Of a stretch of DNA of 64,000 bases, positions 21,476 through 33,514 are shown piece after piece (position 1 is the stretch's first letter; each line of letters opens with the position of its first letter). Position numbers and translations under genes: made by a program. Source of the DNA: Sepioteuthis lessoniana (taxonomy: Eukaryota > Mollusca > Cephalopoda > Myopsida > Loliginidae). Below the pieces are notes generated by a model. It was not told the DNA's origin. It searched no databases and worked only from the letters and a program-made list of their open reading frames with translations. Where the stretch lies: NCBI GenBank assembly GCA_963585895.1, contig OY757921.1, positions 88,071,574-88,135,573 of the forward strand. Reading direction: 5' to 3'.

Positions 21476-21604
21476 AACAGCTATGAATACATATATGTAT
21501 ACACACAGAGAGATGTGTATATATAAATAGATTTACACACAATCAAAAACCCACCCTTCCAAACTCAGACACATACATATATAAATATATATGTATACAT
21601 TCAT

Positions 21605-21709
21605 ATATATATATATATATATAGGGGGGGTCGCAGACACATACACATAAATATGTATACAACTATATATATATATGTGTGTGTGAGAGAGAAAGAGAGA
21701 GAGAGAGAG

Positions 21710-21781
<72 letters not shown>
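21605..21781. repeat. (TA)n, (GA)n and long (TG)n microsatellites
   Basis: Ends in a nearly pure TG repeat of about 65 bp. Confidence 0.95.
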
Positions 21782-21782
<1 letters not shown>

Positions 21783-21799
21783 TTGTCATCCTATCTGTT

Positions 21800-22605
21800 A
21801 ACATCGTATGAAATGGATTTGGTGATCGGAATTCACATACATTACTAGACAGCTCAAAATTGGAATTAAAAGATAAAAATTTGTAATTAGTAAAAACAGA
21901 AATTTATTCCAATTTATTGAACCAAGAATTGTAGGTATCTATGATTCATCGAAAAATGTTTCGTCTGATGATTATGTCTTTTATTTTATAGGATATATAT
22001 TTTTGGTGATAGGTTGGTTGGTACAATATGCAAGTCAACCTCATCTTGAAAGATATTTTTTCAAGAACAAGACATACAAACCTATCGTTGGCCAAATAAC
22101 TTCAGACAAATGATAAGTGGAAACAATACGTTAAACAGTAAAATAACCTCTAAAAAAACGCCATAAAATCCTAGAAATTTTGCCATGAAAAACAATCTCA
22201 ACAGCAAATATTTCAAATCAACCAATTCATTCCGTAGTTTCACAACCAAATAGATTTTTTTAAACTACCACGAAACAAACTGCAGTCACATAAATATCAT
22301 TTAATTACTGGAATGAAGAAACTGCTAAAACCAATATCTTAGAAAGTCAAAATGGCCGTTTTATTTTAGATTTAATAATCACAGACAGAGGATCAAATCT
22401 ATGGATCATAACAATCTGATATTAGTCGAACTATCCTTCTGTACTGACGGTCACGACTTCAATAGAGATACAAAATAATTCACAATCATTCAAAGAATTG
22501 AAAAATGTATTAACTTGGAATCAATAATTGAAAAAAAATGAGAAATGGATAAAAAGTCTGAAAACATATTTGCCATTTGGATTTCATATGAAACTCAATC
22601 ATCGA
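21800..22605. other. Intergenic AT-rich sequence, no gene seen
   Basis: No match to the repeat families of this window and no motif-bearing frame. Confidence 0.45.
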
Positions 22606-22609
22606 ACTA

Positions 22610-23590
22610 TGAGCGAATAAAAGATTAAAAGAATAAAGTTTATTTCAAAGACTAAAAGAATAAAATCTATTTGAAAAAATAAAAAAAATAAAAGAATAAA
22701 GTTTATTTTGAAGAATAAAAGAATAAAGCTTATTTTAAAGAATAAAAGAATAATGTTTATTTTAAAGAATGAAAGAATAAAAGAATAAAGTTTAATTTGA
22801 AGAATAAGAGAATAACAGAATAAGATATTTCAAATAATAAAAATATGAAAGAATACATTTTCTTTATAAAAAAAAAGTTTTTTAAAGAATAAAAGAATAA
22901 AATAATAAAGTTTATTTTAAAGAATAAGCGAATCACAGAATGAAGATTTTTAAAGAAGAAAAGAATAAAGTTTATTCTAAAGAATAAAAAATAAAGATTA
23001 TTTTAAAGAATAAAAGAACATTTTTTAAAGAATAAAAGAATAAAGTTTATTTTAAAGAAAGAAAGAATACCAAAACAAAGATTTTTAAAGAATAAAAGAA
23101 TAAAAGAATAAAGTTTATTTATAGAATAAAAGATAAAAGTTTATTTTAAAGAATAAAAGAATAAATTTTATTTAAAAGAATAAAAGAATAAATTTTATTT
23201 TAAAGAATAAATCTTATTTTAAAGAATAAAAGAATAAAGCATACATTTTCTTTTATAGAATGAAAGAATGAAGTTAAAGAAACAAAAGCAAGTTTATTTT
23301 AAAGAATAGAAAATAAAAGCATATTTTTAAGAATTAAAGAATAAAGTTTATTTTAAAGAATGAGGGAATACCAAAATAATATTTTTTAAAGAATAAAAGA
23401 ATAAAAGAATGAATTTTATTAATAGAATAAAAGAATAAATTTTATTTTAAAGAATAAAAGAATAAAGTTTATTTTAAAGAATAAAAGAATAAAAGAACAA
23501 AATTTATTTTAAAGAACAAGAGAATAACAGAAGAAATATTTTTAAAGAATCAAAGAATAATGTTTATTTTATACAATGAAAGAATAAAGA
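22610..23590. repeat. Irregular AATAAA-type minisatellite
   Basis: About 1 kb built from variants of AAAGAATAAAAGAATAAAG and TTTATTTTAAAG with a spacing near 25-30 bp. It contains dozens of AATAAA hexamers on the plus strand. Confidence 0.9.
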
Positions 23591-23655
23591 TGGTGATACA
23601 AGTGTTGCAAGAACAATGATGGAAGTTTTAATAGAATACAATAAAAAAGGAAAAG

Positions 23656-23659
<4 letters not shown>

Positions 23660-23702
<43 letters not shown>
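23660..23702. repeat. (TA)n microsatellite
   Basis: Pure TA repeat. Confidence 0.95.
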
Positions 23703-23704
<2 letters not shown>

Positions 23705-23839
23705 AAGAAAGATCATATAACCATTCAATCATTCAATCAGCGTTCTTTTCGAAAAAAAAAAAACTATCACGTGGAAAGGTATCAGCAATGATGTTTACAT
23801 GTATGTAACTTCTAGCAGATACAACAGATTGAGAGATAA

Positions 23840-24050
23840 TAAAAGCAAAAAAAAAAAAAAAAATAATATATCAAAACACTCCAGAGAAAAAAGAGAAAAA
23901 GGAAGAAAAAGAAAAAGAAGAAAGAAACGAAAAAGAAGAAAGAAAAAAAGTAATAAAGAAGAAAAGAAAAAGAAAAGAGAGAGAGAAGAGAAAAAAGAAG
24001 TGAGGAAAGGAAAGGAAACAAACAAACAAACACACTATAAGTAAATAAAA
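23840..24050. repeat. Polypurine tract (A/G)
   Basis: Almost only A and G for about 200 bp. The lysine/glutamate or phenylalanine/leucine frames on both strands are compositional. Confidence 0.9.
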
Positions 24051-24485
24051 AAAAGATAGGGATAAATCAAATCAATATCGACCGTATGTGAATTGTTATA
24101 TCTATTTATTAAATTGTAAGTTATATACTGTAACTGAAGAAAGTAAAATTTTGCTGGAAAGATGCTTATTGAAAGTTTTAAACAAATAATGCAGCTATCA
24201 TAAACAAATTTATACCAAAGAGAGATAGATTGAAAAAACCTGATGTAAGATTAAACGTATAAACAAAACGATCATGAGGAATAGGTAAGAGGGGAAAATT
24301 GGAAATATATTTTGTTCATAAAGCTGAAATAAGTATAAATATATATGGAAAATATGATTAAATAAAGTTTGATATGTTGTAGCAATTCAGAACTAATTTA
24401 GCAAAAAAGGAGATACATTGAAAAATCCGAGTCGTGTATTGACGGAGGGTAAAAACGAAAGTGCACCGGCTTCAAAAATTTGACT

Positions 24486-24598
24486 CAATCTTTTGTAATG
24501 GATATGAGCTAACATTGTTGCTGCATTAAGATTAAAGTTATCACAACTTTAATTTTAATGCAGCTACAATGTTAGTTCATATCCATTACAAAAGATTG
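24486..24598. repeat. Fold-back element, arms about 50 bp
   Basis: The left arm starts CAATCTTTTGTAATGGATAT and the right arm ends ATATCCATTACAAAAGATTG. They pair along about 50 bp with few mismatches around a loop at GTTATCACAAC. Confidence 0.9.
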
Positions 24599-24639
24599 GG
24601 ACAAATTTTTGTGTGGGATATATATTTACTTTGGGATAT

Positions 24640-25080
24640 ATTTAAGAAAAGTGCATTATTAAGATTGCCTTATCTAATATCTCGTTTATGTTCATATAGA
24701 CGTTTATAAATGTTTCTCTACGTTTCGCCAATATATTTCAATTAACACCGTCCTTGAAAGGATGAGAATAGACACTAGAATCGGACGTGATACGCCGACG
24801 TAAACCACAGTTAAGTAAATCACAAATAGTTCGAAAAGATTAAGTGACTGTTTTAATATCAAAATTATTTAAATTATTTTCTATAAAGCTAGTGAAATAA
24901 TTATAAGGTACAATAATATTTATGGGGAAGTTTTACGTTATTAGAAGGAAATTTGAAATCGATTTCTTTTGTACATTTTAAGGGCTTTAGATTTGGCAAA
25001 TTATATAAAACGTTTAGAGTAAGGAAGGTTTAGAAAGGAATTTTCAATATAATTAAATTCTTCATCTAGATTATAGAACT
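24640..25080 (-). pseudogene. Penelope-like element linker and GIY-YIG endonuclease, decayed
   Basis: Minus-strand frames read FNYIENSFLNLPYSKRF, later FIENNLNNFDIK, and then KYIGET, stop, RNIYKRLYEHKRDIR, stop, GNLNNAL. YIGET followed by R and E-H-K is the GIY-YIG motif of Penelope-like elements (usually YIGETGR.L..R..EH). The segment before it matches the RT-to-endonuclease linker. Several stops and frameshifts make it dead. The RT part is not found upstream. Confidence 0.68.
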
Positions 25081-25099
25081 TACGCCCTTATAAATTAAA

Positions 25100-25574
25100 T
25101 TGGGCGCTATGCCACTTGTTCCCGAAACAAAGATGGCGGACGTACACAAATATTCAGTCTCGGGAAACCATTGGCCAGGAGAACCACGTGTTCAGTGTTT
25201 AAAACTACGTCCTCATTTGAATTTCATCCCATGTTTTTTGGAGCTGATTCCAAGACACGTATTTTCTATAAATACTTCAAACACTCTCCCTCTTTTTCAC
25301 AATTTCACTTGCAAAGCTAACATACTCTCTCTAGTGTGACTTCCAGAGAGAATACTATCATTTTCTCTTATTCACCAACAGCCGTCAAACGCCACAAAAT
25401 GTATAGGCCATGGAAAGATTCCTTTCCTCAGTATACCTTGTCTGAGAGACTTTTTCCAGCCTTAAAAACAGCAATTACGTCGAACCACAGAAAGAAACGA
25501 ACATTTAAAAATACGTAGTCAACATGCATTGGACACTTTGTCATTTTGTACTTTTGTAGTTTTAGTTGTGTTAG

Positions 25575-25612
<38 letters not shown>

Positions 25613-26320
25613 TATTTTCTCGAACAGTAATAGAACCATAGTAATGTTTTAAATGTTTTCATTGTATGTATTAAGATATCAATTTGTTTTCTTTATGCCG
25701 CTTGTTTTAAATGTTCCTTTTGTCTGTGCCGTTTCATATCGTTTACACATCTTTCATATCATTACATCTTTACTACATTTGTCTCTATGTGCCTTTTACC
25801 AAGTATAAACAAAAATAATATACCACTAAACATATACGAAAATTAAACATTTATGTTGGGGGACAAAACAATGCCTAACAAATAACATGTCCCCCTACAA
25901 GATATTTAGGGGACCAGATGCAGTAAAGGTAAAAACCTATACTAAGGTCTCTTTTAATGTTGATGAGGTATTAATGAAAATGTATGTGGTCATTTTTATA
26001 GGTCAGTTTATGGTTGAATTCTAATTACTTTTATTGAACCCCGATGTCCCGGACTCATTAGACACTTTGATCAAACATTTTTCACCCGGCTAATGGATAT
26101 GCTACGCCAACAGCACATGTTACATAGTTTTTCAAGTTGCATATCAGCCTCTAATTTTTTTTTTCTTTAAAAACTTTCTAAAAAAGCTTCCTTTTTTTTT
26201 TTTTTACTACAAAACCTTTTTCTATTGACGATGACCTAAACTAAAAAATTACTTAAGAATGATAAAAAAGACCATGAAAGTAAAATTCTTATATGCATTA
26301 CTTTTGTTCATATTTATGTT
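25100..26320. other. Intergenic, no gene supported
   Basis: Contains an (AC)n tract at 25576-25612 and no recognised repeat family. A 79-codon frame at 25100-25339 has ordinary composition but no motif, so I do not call it. Confidence 0.4.
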
Positions 26321-26373
26321 GATAGATAGATAGATATGAATAGATTTAGATAGATAGATAGATAGATAGATAG
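26321..26373. repeat. (GATA)n microsatellite
   Basis: GATA repeats with one interruption. Confidence 0.95.
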
Positions 26374-26499
26374 ATATGTGCGTATGTGTGTGTGACTCAT
26401 CTGTTATCAACAAAGAAATAATTGTAGGTTATTATCGAGAAGATTCAACCTCTGATGCCTTGCCACGAGCATCCACATCGGACGTCGTGAGAATCATTA

Positions 26500-27240
26500 T
26501 TTTTTAAATAACCTTCGTACTTTTCTTTCTTTCTTCTGACATTTTTTTCCATTTTCGTTTTGCTTTTTAAGCTCAGGCAATTTTTCTTACTTCTGCATCT
26601 AAACTTTTTCTATACATTTTGAAGGATAGATTTTTTTCCCAAGTTATTCCTCTTGTCTTTCTTTTTTACTTGCCTCATCTTCTTTCACGTCATCTTCAAT
26701 TTCTCTCGTCTCCTTCAAGATCGTTTATTTTGACTCACCCCACTCCCACAGGAACATTAATCCCAGCAACTCTACTTGCAACCAATCGTCCGTCCGCCTT
26801 TTCCTCCTTTCTTTGCAATTCTTCTATATCTTCTCTTGCCATTTCGCTAGTGTCTTTTATTTTCTTCTCGCCGATTCCTTATTGGTTTTTTTTTTTTTTT
26901 TTTGGTTTCTATTTTTGTTCTATTCTTCAGATTTTCTACCTACTCCGCACTATTTTTGTCAGCCTCATCACCACCTTTCTCATTTGAAACCATCCGCTAC
27001 TATTTTTCTTTTATGTTCGACATCACACCAATCAAAAGCAAACGCAAGTCGCTTATTCAGAGTGGGAGTAAACAAAGAACTACTTGATTATACAGTGAGA
27101 CATTGTGTTTCTATTGAGCGAACAGCTAGAGTAATACCGGTGGAGAGAGCAAGCATCGCCCTTTAGCCGTCCGAATTGCCATTCCGAGCTGAACGCAGAA
27201 AGATTTGTTCGGAATTCCAATATGGAAGTTTAACATAGCG
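26500..27240. other. Pyrimidine-rich region, no gene supported
   Basis: Overlapping frames at 26619-27166 look hydrophobic because the strand is C/T-rich. No membrane-protein motif or splice pattern supports coding. Confidence 0.45.
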
Positions 27241-27464
27241 TAGCTTTAAGCTGACAAATATTTATCAGATGTTGAGACCTTTTCAGGTCATTTCTTTCAA
27301 CAGGGGCGGCACTTTACATAACCTCGCAAAAACTTCTTACGCCATTTACAATACCTAATCATCTTTTGCCAGGGTAACTTTCTTTTGTAACCCCCTCCCT
27401 CACTCTCTCTATCTCTCTCTCACACACACACGCGCGCGCATACACACACTCTTTCTCTTTATCC

Positions 27465-27660
27465 AGGTCAGTAGCCTGGGGCTTTTGAATACTCTGACTG
27501 CATAACTGCAGAAGGGTAAGTTCCTCAACAAGTATCCCTAATGTGATACGAAACTGTATCTGACGGTGAGGCTTCAATTCAGGGGCTTAAGGGAGTGTGA
27601 AGTACTCATTTATGGCCATTACTTTCAGTTCTCCTCAGTACCAAAGTCATAGTACCTATA
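27465..27660 (+). repeat. Family C core, copy 9
   Basis: From GGTCAGTAGCCTGGGGC to ACCTATATGGGTCA, diverged, followed by tail-like sequence to about 27890. Confidence 0.75.
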
Positions 27661-27938
27661 TGGGTCACATCTCTCGGTTACACAGGACTGTTTGATCATT
27701 TACCACACTTGAAATCATTCAACTGTCAGCAAAGAATGACTGTTAATTTGAATAATTAGAATTATATATTAAATGCGAGTTAATAAAACTTATATTTTTT
27801 ATGGCAATCCTCTAAATCATTTAACTGGGTTTAAAAAAATGATAAGCGTTAAATAGCAATACTTGAAACCATTTATATGTATGCAAAAAATGAGCTCTGG
27901 TTCGTTTAAAGATGTTTACCTACAGGCTATTGGTTAAC

Positions 27939-27976
<38 letters not shown>

Positions 27977-27977
27977 A

Positions 27978-28100
27978 ATGCTATTGACGTTAGTCGAGGA
28001 TGACCGAAGGCTCACTTTTCAATAGCTACTACACCGAGATGTAGGTGAGGGTGCTACTCCTTTCCCCATGTTGCTCCTCTTACCCTTGATCCTTACCTGA
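27978..28100 (-). mobile_element. SINE I copy 6, truncated
   Basis: GTTAGTCGAGGATGACCG and GCTACTACACCGAGATGTAGG mark the 3' part. The tRNA-like head is missing. Confidence 0.75.
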
Positions 28101-28182
28101 TAATGGCGAATATATATAGGATTTGGTGTTAGACTACAATGGTTTATATGCCATAAAACACATTTAACCAATCAACCAAACA

Positions 28183-28189
<7 letters not shown>

Positions 28190-28238
<49 letters not shown>
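28190..28238. repeat. (CT)n microsatellite
   Basis: Pure CT repeat. Confidence 0.95.
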
Positions 28239-28240
<2 letters not shown>

Positions 28241-28309
28241 AGAATACTGACATTCGCTTTTTATTTTTTTGTTTCCATCTGTATTTATTTCTTCACCTGC
28301 CTATTATAA

Positions 28310-28349
<40 letters not shown>
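28310..28349. repeat. (TG)n microsatellite
   Basis: Pure TG repeat. Confidence 0.95.
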
Positions 28350-28439
28350 TTGGGCAGCAGTCTTTCATTTAAGGATGTTTGATTAGATAATAAAGACACA
28401 TTTTGTCTTTAATAAATTTTTCAGTAACTGTTCAAAAGA

Positions 28440-28490
28440 TGAATTTACCGAAATTTCAAACCTTTCATAGGCCATCATCTGGGATTGTTG
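28440..28490 (-). ncRNA. Degenerate hammerhead-like motif
   Basis: The minus strand reads CAGATGA (28475-28481), a stem GGCCT/AGGTT, GAAA (28454-28457) and a stem ATTT-CGGT-AAAT. The order is that of a type I hammerhead. U4 of the core is A, and stem I does not pair, so it should be inactive. Possibly a Penelope-like element remnant. Confidence 0.35.
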
Positions 28491-28878
28491 GCAATAGTAA
28501 ATTTTTAAAAAAACTTTTTAGCTTTTTTATAACATTGCAAAAATTACGTAAACTTATGGTTAGATGAAAGTGAGATACTCTATGACAGCGTGCATATTCA
28601 AAACGAAACGCTATCAACGGAAATAGAATATTATCAAGAAAAATAGAATAATAAAGAAAAAGGACTAAAGACATTTCAAAACATTGACGCCATGTTCAAA
28701 GATAACTATTAATTCAAGGCTTTTTTTTAAATATACGGATTCTAGGATTTGTAGTCGTAGTTTATTAATTTCGTGTGATATTATAGTGGGGTTTTCAACA
28801 AGAATTTTTGAAATTTGGATTTTGGAATAGAGTGGGTTTTAAGATGTAGGGCTATGGGGCCCAAATCATTAAGGTGCT

Positions 28879-28906
<28 letters not shown>
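28879..28906. repeat. (TA)n microsatellite
   Basis: Pure TA repeat. Confidence 0.95.
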
Positions 28907-28909
<3 letters not shown>

Positions 28910-29110
28910 GAAGGTATTTGTAGCTTGATCTTTTTCCTTGGTTAGTGTGGACTAGGTAACCCGAGTACTAATACTGAACGCGATCATTTGCATTTGACAT
29001 AGCCCTAATATGTTTGTGAAAGGTATGGATCCAGCTATCCTCCTTCCAGCTATGGGTAAGTTGCATGCCAGACGAGGCTCCTTAACTTTGACAAGACAAC
29101 AGGTCTACAA
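28910..29110 (+). mobile_element. SINE B copy 5, diverged head
   Basis: CCCGAGTACTAATACTGAACG is a degraded B box. TGTGAAAGGTATGG, CAGCTATGGGTAAG and CTTTGACAAGACAAC follow SINE B order. Confidence 0.7.
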
Positions 29111-29167
29111 TAAAGAAAACGCATAGCGGTGAGTTTCTATTCTATTCTATATCATAGTTTAAAAATT

Positions 29168-29201
<34 letters not shown>

Positions 29202-29459
29202 AGGTGAACCATGTCCATTCTAAACCAGATGCTTCTATTTATGAAGGAATGAAACGAAAGATCTAAAAAGAAATATTTTTTCCGTTATATCGTGAATTTC
29301 GATAATTACAAATAATTTCACCCATAAACTCAAATCTAACAACATTATTATTTAGTTGCGAATTGGAGTGGAAATTGCTTTATTCTCTAAATAAGAATAT
29401 TTTAAGGGCATTACTCTTACTCTGAAATCTCTCAAGGAAGTATTATTTTGCGCGCACAC

Positions 29460-29462
29460 ACT

Positions 29463-29501
<39 letters not shown>

Positions 29502-29502
29502 G
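29460..29502. repeat. (AC)n(AT)n microsatellite
   Basis: Compound dinucleotide repeat. Confidence 0.95.
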
Positions 29503-29529
29503 AATTTGTGTGCGCCAGTGTGTGCATAG

Positions 29530-29770
29530 TGAAACAGTGGGGAAGATTGCGTTCTCTAACCTTGATAACGCAACCGATCTAAGAGGAAGAAAAACTCTAA
29601 ATTCGAAATCTGAGGAGTGATGTTCAGAAGATTCTGTGGCACATTGATTCACCGTACTTCCGTATCGGCTCATCCAAAACGTGTGGCTGTTTCTTCACGT
29701 ACCTTAACCCCAATAAACAAATCCACTATGTTGGTAGTGGAATATTTCAGATCTTTAACTGAGCCGTTGG
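29530..29770 (+). repeat. SINE B-related fragment with another tail, copy 1
   Basis: Starts with a SINE B segment (CTCTAACCTTGATAACGCAACC) and continues into AGATTCTGTGGCACATTG, AAAACGTGTGGCTGTTTC and CAATAAACAAATCCACTATG. The same continuation occurs at 32180-32400, so this is a second tail type. Confidence 0.65.
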
Positions 29771-29831
29771 GCTCCCATATGTTCGAGAGAACAAGACATT
29801 AAATCATACTTAACGAGCATTTGAATGTAAT

Positions 29832-29833
<2 letters not shown>

Positions 29834-29877
<44 letters not shown>
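29834..29877. repeat. (AC)n microsatellite
   Basis: Pure AC repeat. Confidence 0.95.
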
Positions 29878-29878
<1 letters not shown>

Positions 29879-30186
29879 GATGTTATATTTCTCCTTAACT
29901 TGTTTAAAAATTTACGTTTCATGACGGAAAATCTTTCGTATATCTTTTTAATATCTTTCTTTGTTCGTTTAAACCGCTATTTTAGATATATAATTCCCAC
30001 CCAGATGACCAAAAATCACTTTCTACCAGAAATTTTCGTTATTTAACTTCTTAAATAGCTTGTTAAAACGCGTCGGTGAACCTAAATTAATATCTAGCGA
30101 TAATTTTTTACTCATCCATTTATATATATTTTTTCCACTTTTTATACTGCATATAGATCTGATTAAATCTCATACCTTACTCAAAC

Positions 30187-30217
<31 letters not shown>

Positions 30218-30221
30218 ACTA

Positions 30222-30472
30222 AAGATGTCGACCTTAATCGAGGGTGACCCGAAGGTTCCCTTTTCGATAGCTACTACACCGAGGTGTAGGGGAAGGAGTT
30301 ACTCCTTTCCCTGAATTGTTCCTCTTTACCCTTGATCCTTACCATAAAATGCTGAGTGTTAAGCAAGGCAACATCAACTACCATTTTTGAGCCTTTGATA
30401 TGACTCGACCTGGGATTGAACACTGGCCTCCCAGAGAACAGTCTACTCCTCAGGCCAATGGTGCGATTAAAA
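30222..30472 (-). mobile_element. SINE I copy 7
   Basis: From AAGATGTCGACCTTAATCG, GCTACTACACCGAGGTGTAG, to the head (GGGATTGAACACTGG in place of the B-box complement, CTCAGGCCAATGG). Confidence 0.8.
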
Positions 30473-30819
30473 TGATTTCCATACGAACGAAAACGTAATA
30501 ATTTTTGTGCGAAAAATAGACTTCAGAAGCAATAAATTTTGTTTGTATTTTTACATTGATCGACTAAGCGGCGTATTCGGTCTAGTTTTTAAATTTTGAG
30601 ATATTTTATTGTTGGGTGTCAGCCACCTTTTTCCACACAATGAACTAGTCTGTCTGCCATATATAGCAGTAGCTACTATTACCAGGGCAGACTAGAAGGT
30701 GAAGAGCAGATTCTTATAGGAATAGTATTAGAGCGTTGGAGACTGGAGATCGCACTAGATCACCTTACTTGCTACCGTAATAACGGAAGCCAATACTATC
30801 GTTGGACTATATCTTTATT

Positions 30820-31058
30820 CTGTATTCACTAATCCTATGTTCTTGTCTACTAATAGTCTCTCTATTGTATATACTTTTTCCTGAGAATATGTCTCTATTT
30901 CCTCTCATATCGTGGTTTGTCCTTTATTTAATATTACAAGCATTCACTAATCCTATGTTCTTGTCTACTAATAGTCTCTCTATTGTATATACTTTTTCCT
31001 GAGAATATATCTCTATTTCCTCTCATATCGTGGTTTGTCCTTTATTTAATATTACAAG
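30820..31058. repeat. 118-bp tandem duplication
   Basis: Two nearly identical copies, starting at ATTCACTAATCC (30824 and 30942). They differ at very few positions, so the duplication is young. Confidence 0.92.
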
Positions 31059-31074
31059 TGTTCACTAACCAGAA

Positions 31075-31735
31075 CGCAACATTTATAGATGACAAATATT
31101 TGACTTGCCGCAAAAAAATTGAAGGTCCAAAACCCCAAATAATTTAAGCAACCTTATTCTTCCTAAGATTCGTAGATAAATCATCAGTTTTTTCGAGTAA
31201 TTACGAGACTACCTTAATCATATAAATAATCAATAGAATGAACAATTCTTTATAAGGTTTTCTGCACTTACTCAACAATTATCGATTGGTTTATTTTAAG
31301 TGAAAATCTAATTTTCTTTTTATCGATAATGCATTTCATTTCAACATCGCTAAGATGATTGTCTTAAGCGAAACGAATGAGTTTGTTTACATATTCATTG
31401 TGTTAAGAATATTCAAAATGTTATTCAATCTGTCTCTTCAGCTATAGCTGCATTTATGTTGAACTCATAAACATGTGGTTTCTCTATTCGTGACACACTC
31501 ATTCACTGATCTTTTACACACACAGAGTATATCCATTTAGATTAAGGCTAACAAAAACTGCCACATTTCATGCATGAATCTCCATTTTCTCTCTTAGAAT
31601 ATTTACACTCAGACTAATATTGTCTTTTCTTAATAGAAAAGACATTGTAATTCCTGCTTTTTGACCAACTTTTTTACTCGTTAAAGAAATAAAATCATTA
31701 CTTTGTAGATCGGTTTTTATTTTTATACATTTACA
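31075..31735. other. Intergenic, no gene seen
   Basis: AT-rich sequence outside the repeat families. Nothing further can be supported. Confidence 0.45.
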
Positions 31736-31763
31736 CTTTTCGCGATATACATTAAAGTAAATA

Positions 31764-32045
31764 TTTTTATCATAAAAAGGGTTTTCGAACTATTGTCTTC
31801 ATCTTTATTGTTATTTTCACAACGTTTCGGCCGATATGACCTCCGGTCTTCTTCAGGTGTTTGTCGTACTCGGGAACCTTCAAGGAACTTCGAACTACGT
31901 CCTTTATTGAATCCACGGTGGTCGCCTGTTCTGATTCTGTTAGTCATAACCGGGTATAAGGGTTAAGTATTCCTGTATTGTTACAGGCCTGCAGTCAGGA
32001 TTGAACCTGCAACCTTCAGATGATTGTCTCCTTAGATGCTTGCTG
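31764..32045 (-). mobile_element. SINE F copy 2, with hammerhead-like core
   Basis: On the minus strand: head GGTTCAATCCTGACTGCAGG, ACCCGGTTATGACTAACAG, CGTAGTTCGAAGTTCC, then CCTGAAGAAGACCGG and CGGCCGAAACGTTGTG near 31824-31860. This is the cleanest copy of the CTGAAGA...GAAAC core. Confidence 0.78.
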
Positions 32046-32179
32046 AAATAACAGGAGCAAATGAGAAATATACAACAAGATACAAACGTGCACATAGCGT
32101 TCATAATTCAAAAGTCATAAGAACGTGTCTGGCACGTAGAAACATATTTGAAAATGTTAGCTTTCCCAAAGAAATATAT

Positions 32180-32400
32180 ATATATCCCAGGTATGGGTAG
32201 ATTAGACTCTCTAGCCTTGGTAGGGAAACCAGTCTTGGAGAAGGAAAAATTCTGAATTCAAAGTCTAAAGAGTGTTCAGTAGAATCTGTGGTCCAAAGGC
32301 GCACCATTCTGCAGTTATCAGCTTCTCCAAGAAGTGTGGCTGGTTCTACACAAACATTCACCACAATAAACAAATCACCTTCGTTGGTAGTCGAACATTG
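32180..32400 (+). repeat. SINE B-related fragment with another tail, copy 2
   Basis: CTCTAGCCTTGGTAGGGAAACC, then AGAATCTGTGGTCC, AAGTGTGGCTGGTTC and CAATAAACAAATCACC, parallel to 29530-29770. Confidence 0.65.
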
Positions 32401-32534
32401 AATATATTTAATTGAATTTTTGGTTTTCATATTTCAAGATCAACGAGATATTCCATCTTGCAAAACAAATTCAATCAGTATAAGTTATTTGTTGGTAAAC
32501 AGTTTAAATGTCAAACATTTTTATTGGAGCCGTT

Positions 32535-32735
32535 GATATGACCTATCAGATGTTACCACTCCTGGCCTGGGAGCGATGGCAATGAAGGGGTACTCCACAT
32601 TCCCCAACGCTCAAGCATTACTGGAGCCTCACCCACAGATTGTTTTGTGTCATATCCAGGACACTCGTTGGTGTAGTCTTACCTCTCTGCAGAGAAGCAG
32701 TCAGTGTATTCTACAACCCCAGCTGACTGGGCTGC
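32535..32735 (-). repeat. Family C core, copy 10
   Basis: From GACCTATCAGATGTTACC to CCCCAGCTGACTGGGC. The terminal hairpin pairs CAGTCAG with CTGACTG. Confidence 0.85.
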
Positions 32736-32999
32736 AATGCTTTTAGGTTGTTTAATCCCATATTCTCTTAATGAATATATGCATCATGTATATATATATT
32801 TGGTAAACAAATTTTGTGTAGCCAGAGCTTATTTGCTTGCGCACAGTTAAATGGTATCAAGTTTGCAATGTAATACTAATTGAATAATACATTGTTTAGA
32901 CACAGAAAATGGTTATAAAAATTGTAGCATATCCAAAATGTGGTTACGTAAAATATACAGATCTGTAAAATATACTGATACGTAGAACGTTCACATGCA

Positions 33000-33480
33000 T
33001 ACGAATCCCGAAACACTGACGACTTTCTTTAGTTCACGTACGAAACTTTTATTACCTTCTTGACTTTTAGGTTTTCAACACGAGGAGAGAGAGACACAAT
33101 TTTTATTATGCTGACTGTTCCATCTGACCCCACCACGCTCGGTACATCTAGTGGACCGAACTGGCCTGGCCCCGCTCAGATTCGAAAATCAACTCGCTTC
33201 GCCTAGGTCCGAATCTCAACCAACTATTTTTCTCAAAAATCACCCTAAATCCTCAGCCCATCGCTTCCGGGCATGACGTCATTCACATACCCAGTCATAT
33301 TTCCTATCCGGAGTTTTTATTATGACATCTGTGATTGTCTCATCCTCTCCGCGTGAGTGTGAACACCTGCGCTCAATGTGTGTCCCACCCGCGCACTAAG
33401 CCGAATATTTCTAAGCCAAAATAAACCAAACGTTAAGATATAACCAACGCAAAATGACAATATAAAAAAATCCTTACGCA
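33000..33480 (-). mobile_element. Repeat D copy 2, LTR-like
   Basis: In reverse: GTACGAAACTTTTATTACC, CACGAGGAGAGAGAGACAC, CTTCCGGGCATGACGTCATTC, then TGTGATTGTCTCATCC. Read on the minus strand, the AATAAAAGTTTCGTAC block lies near the 3' end. Confidence 0.62.
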
Positions 33481-33514
33481 ATTATATAACAATATGCAAA
33501 ATGTTTAAATAGCT

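Noticed and set aside
23795-24044. Lys/Glu-rich and Phe/Leu-rich frames
   Set aside because: Purine/pyrimidine strand bias gives open frames on both strands.
26619-27166. Hydrophobic frames of 122 and 117 codons as a membrane protein
   Set aside because: Two overlapping frames are hydrophobic alike because the strand is C/T-rich; no motif.
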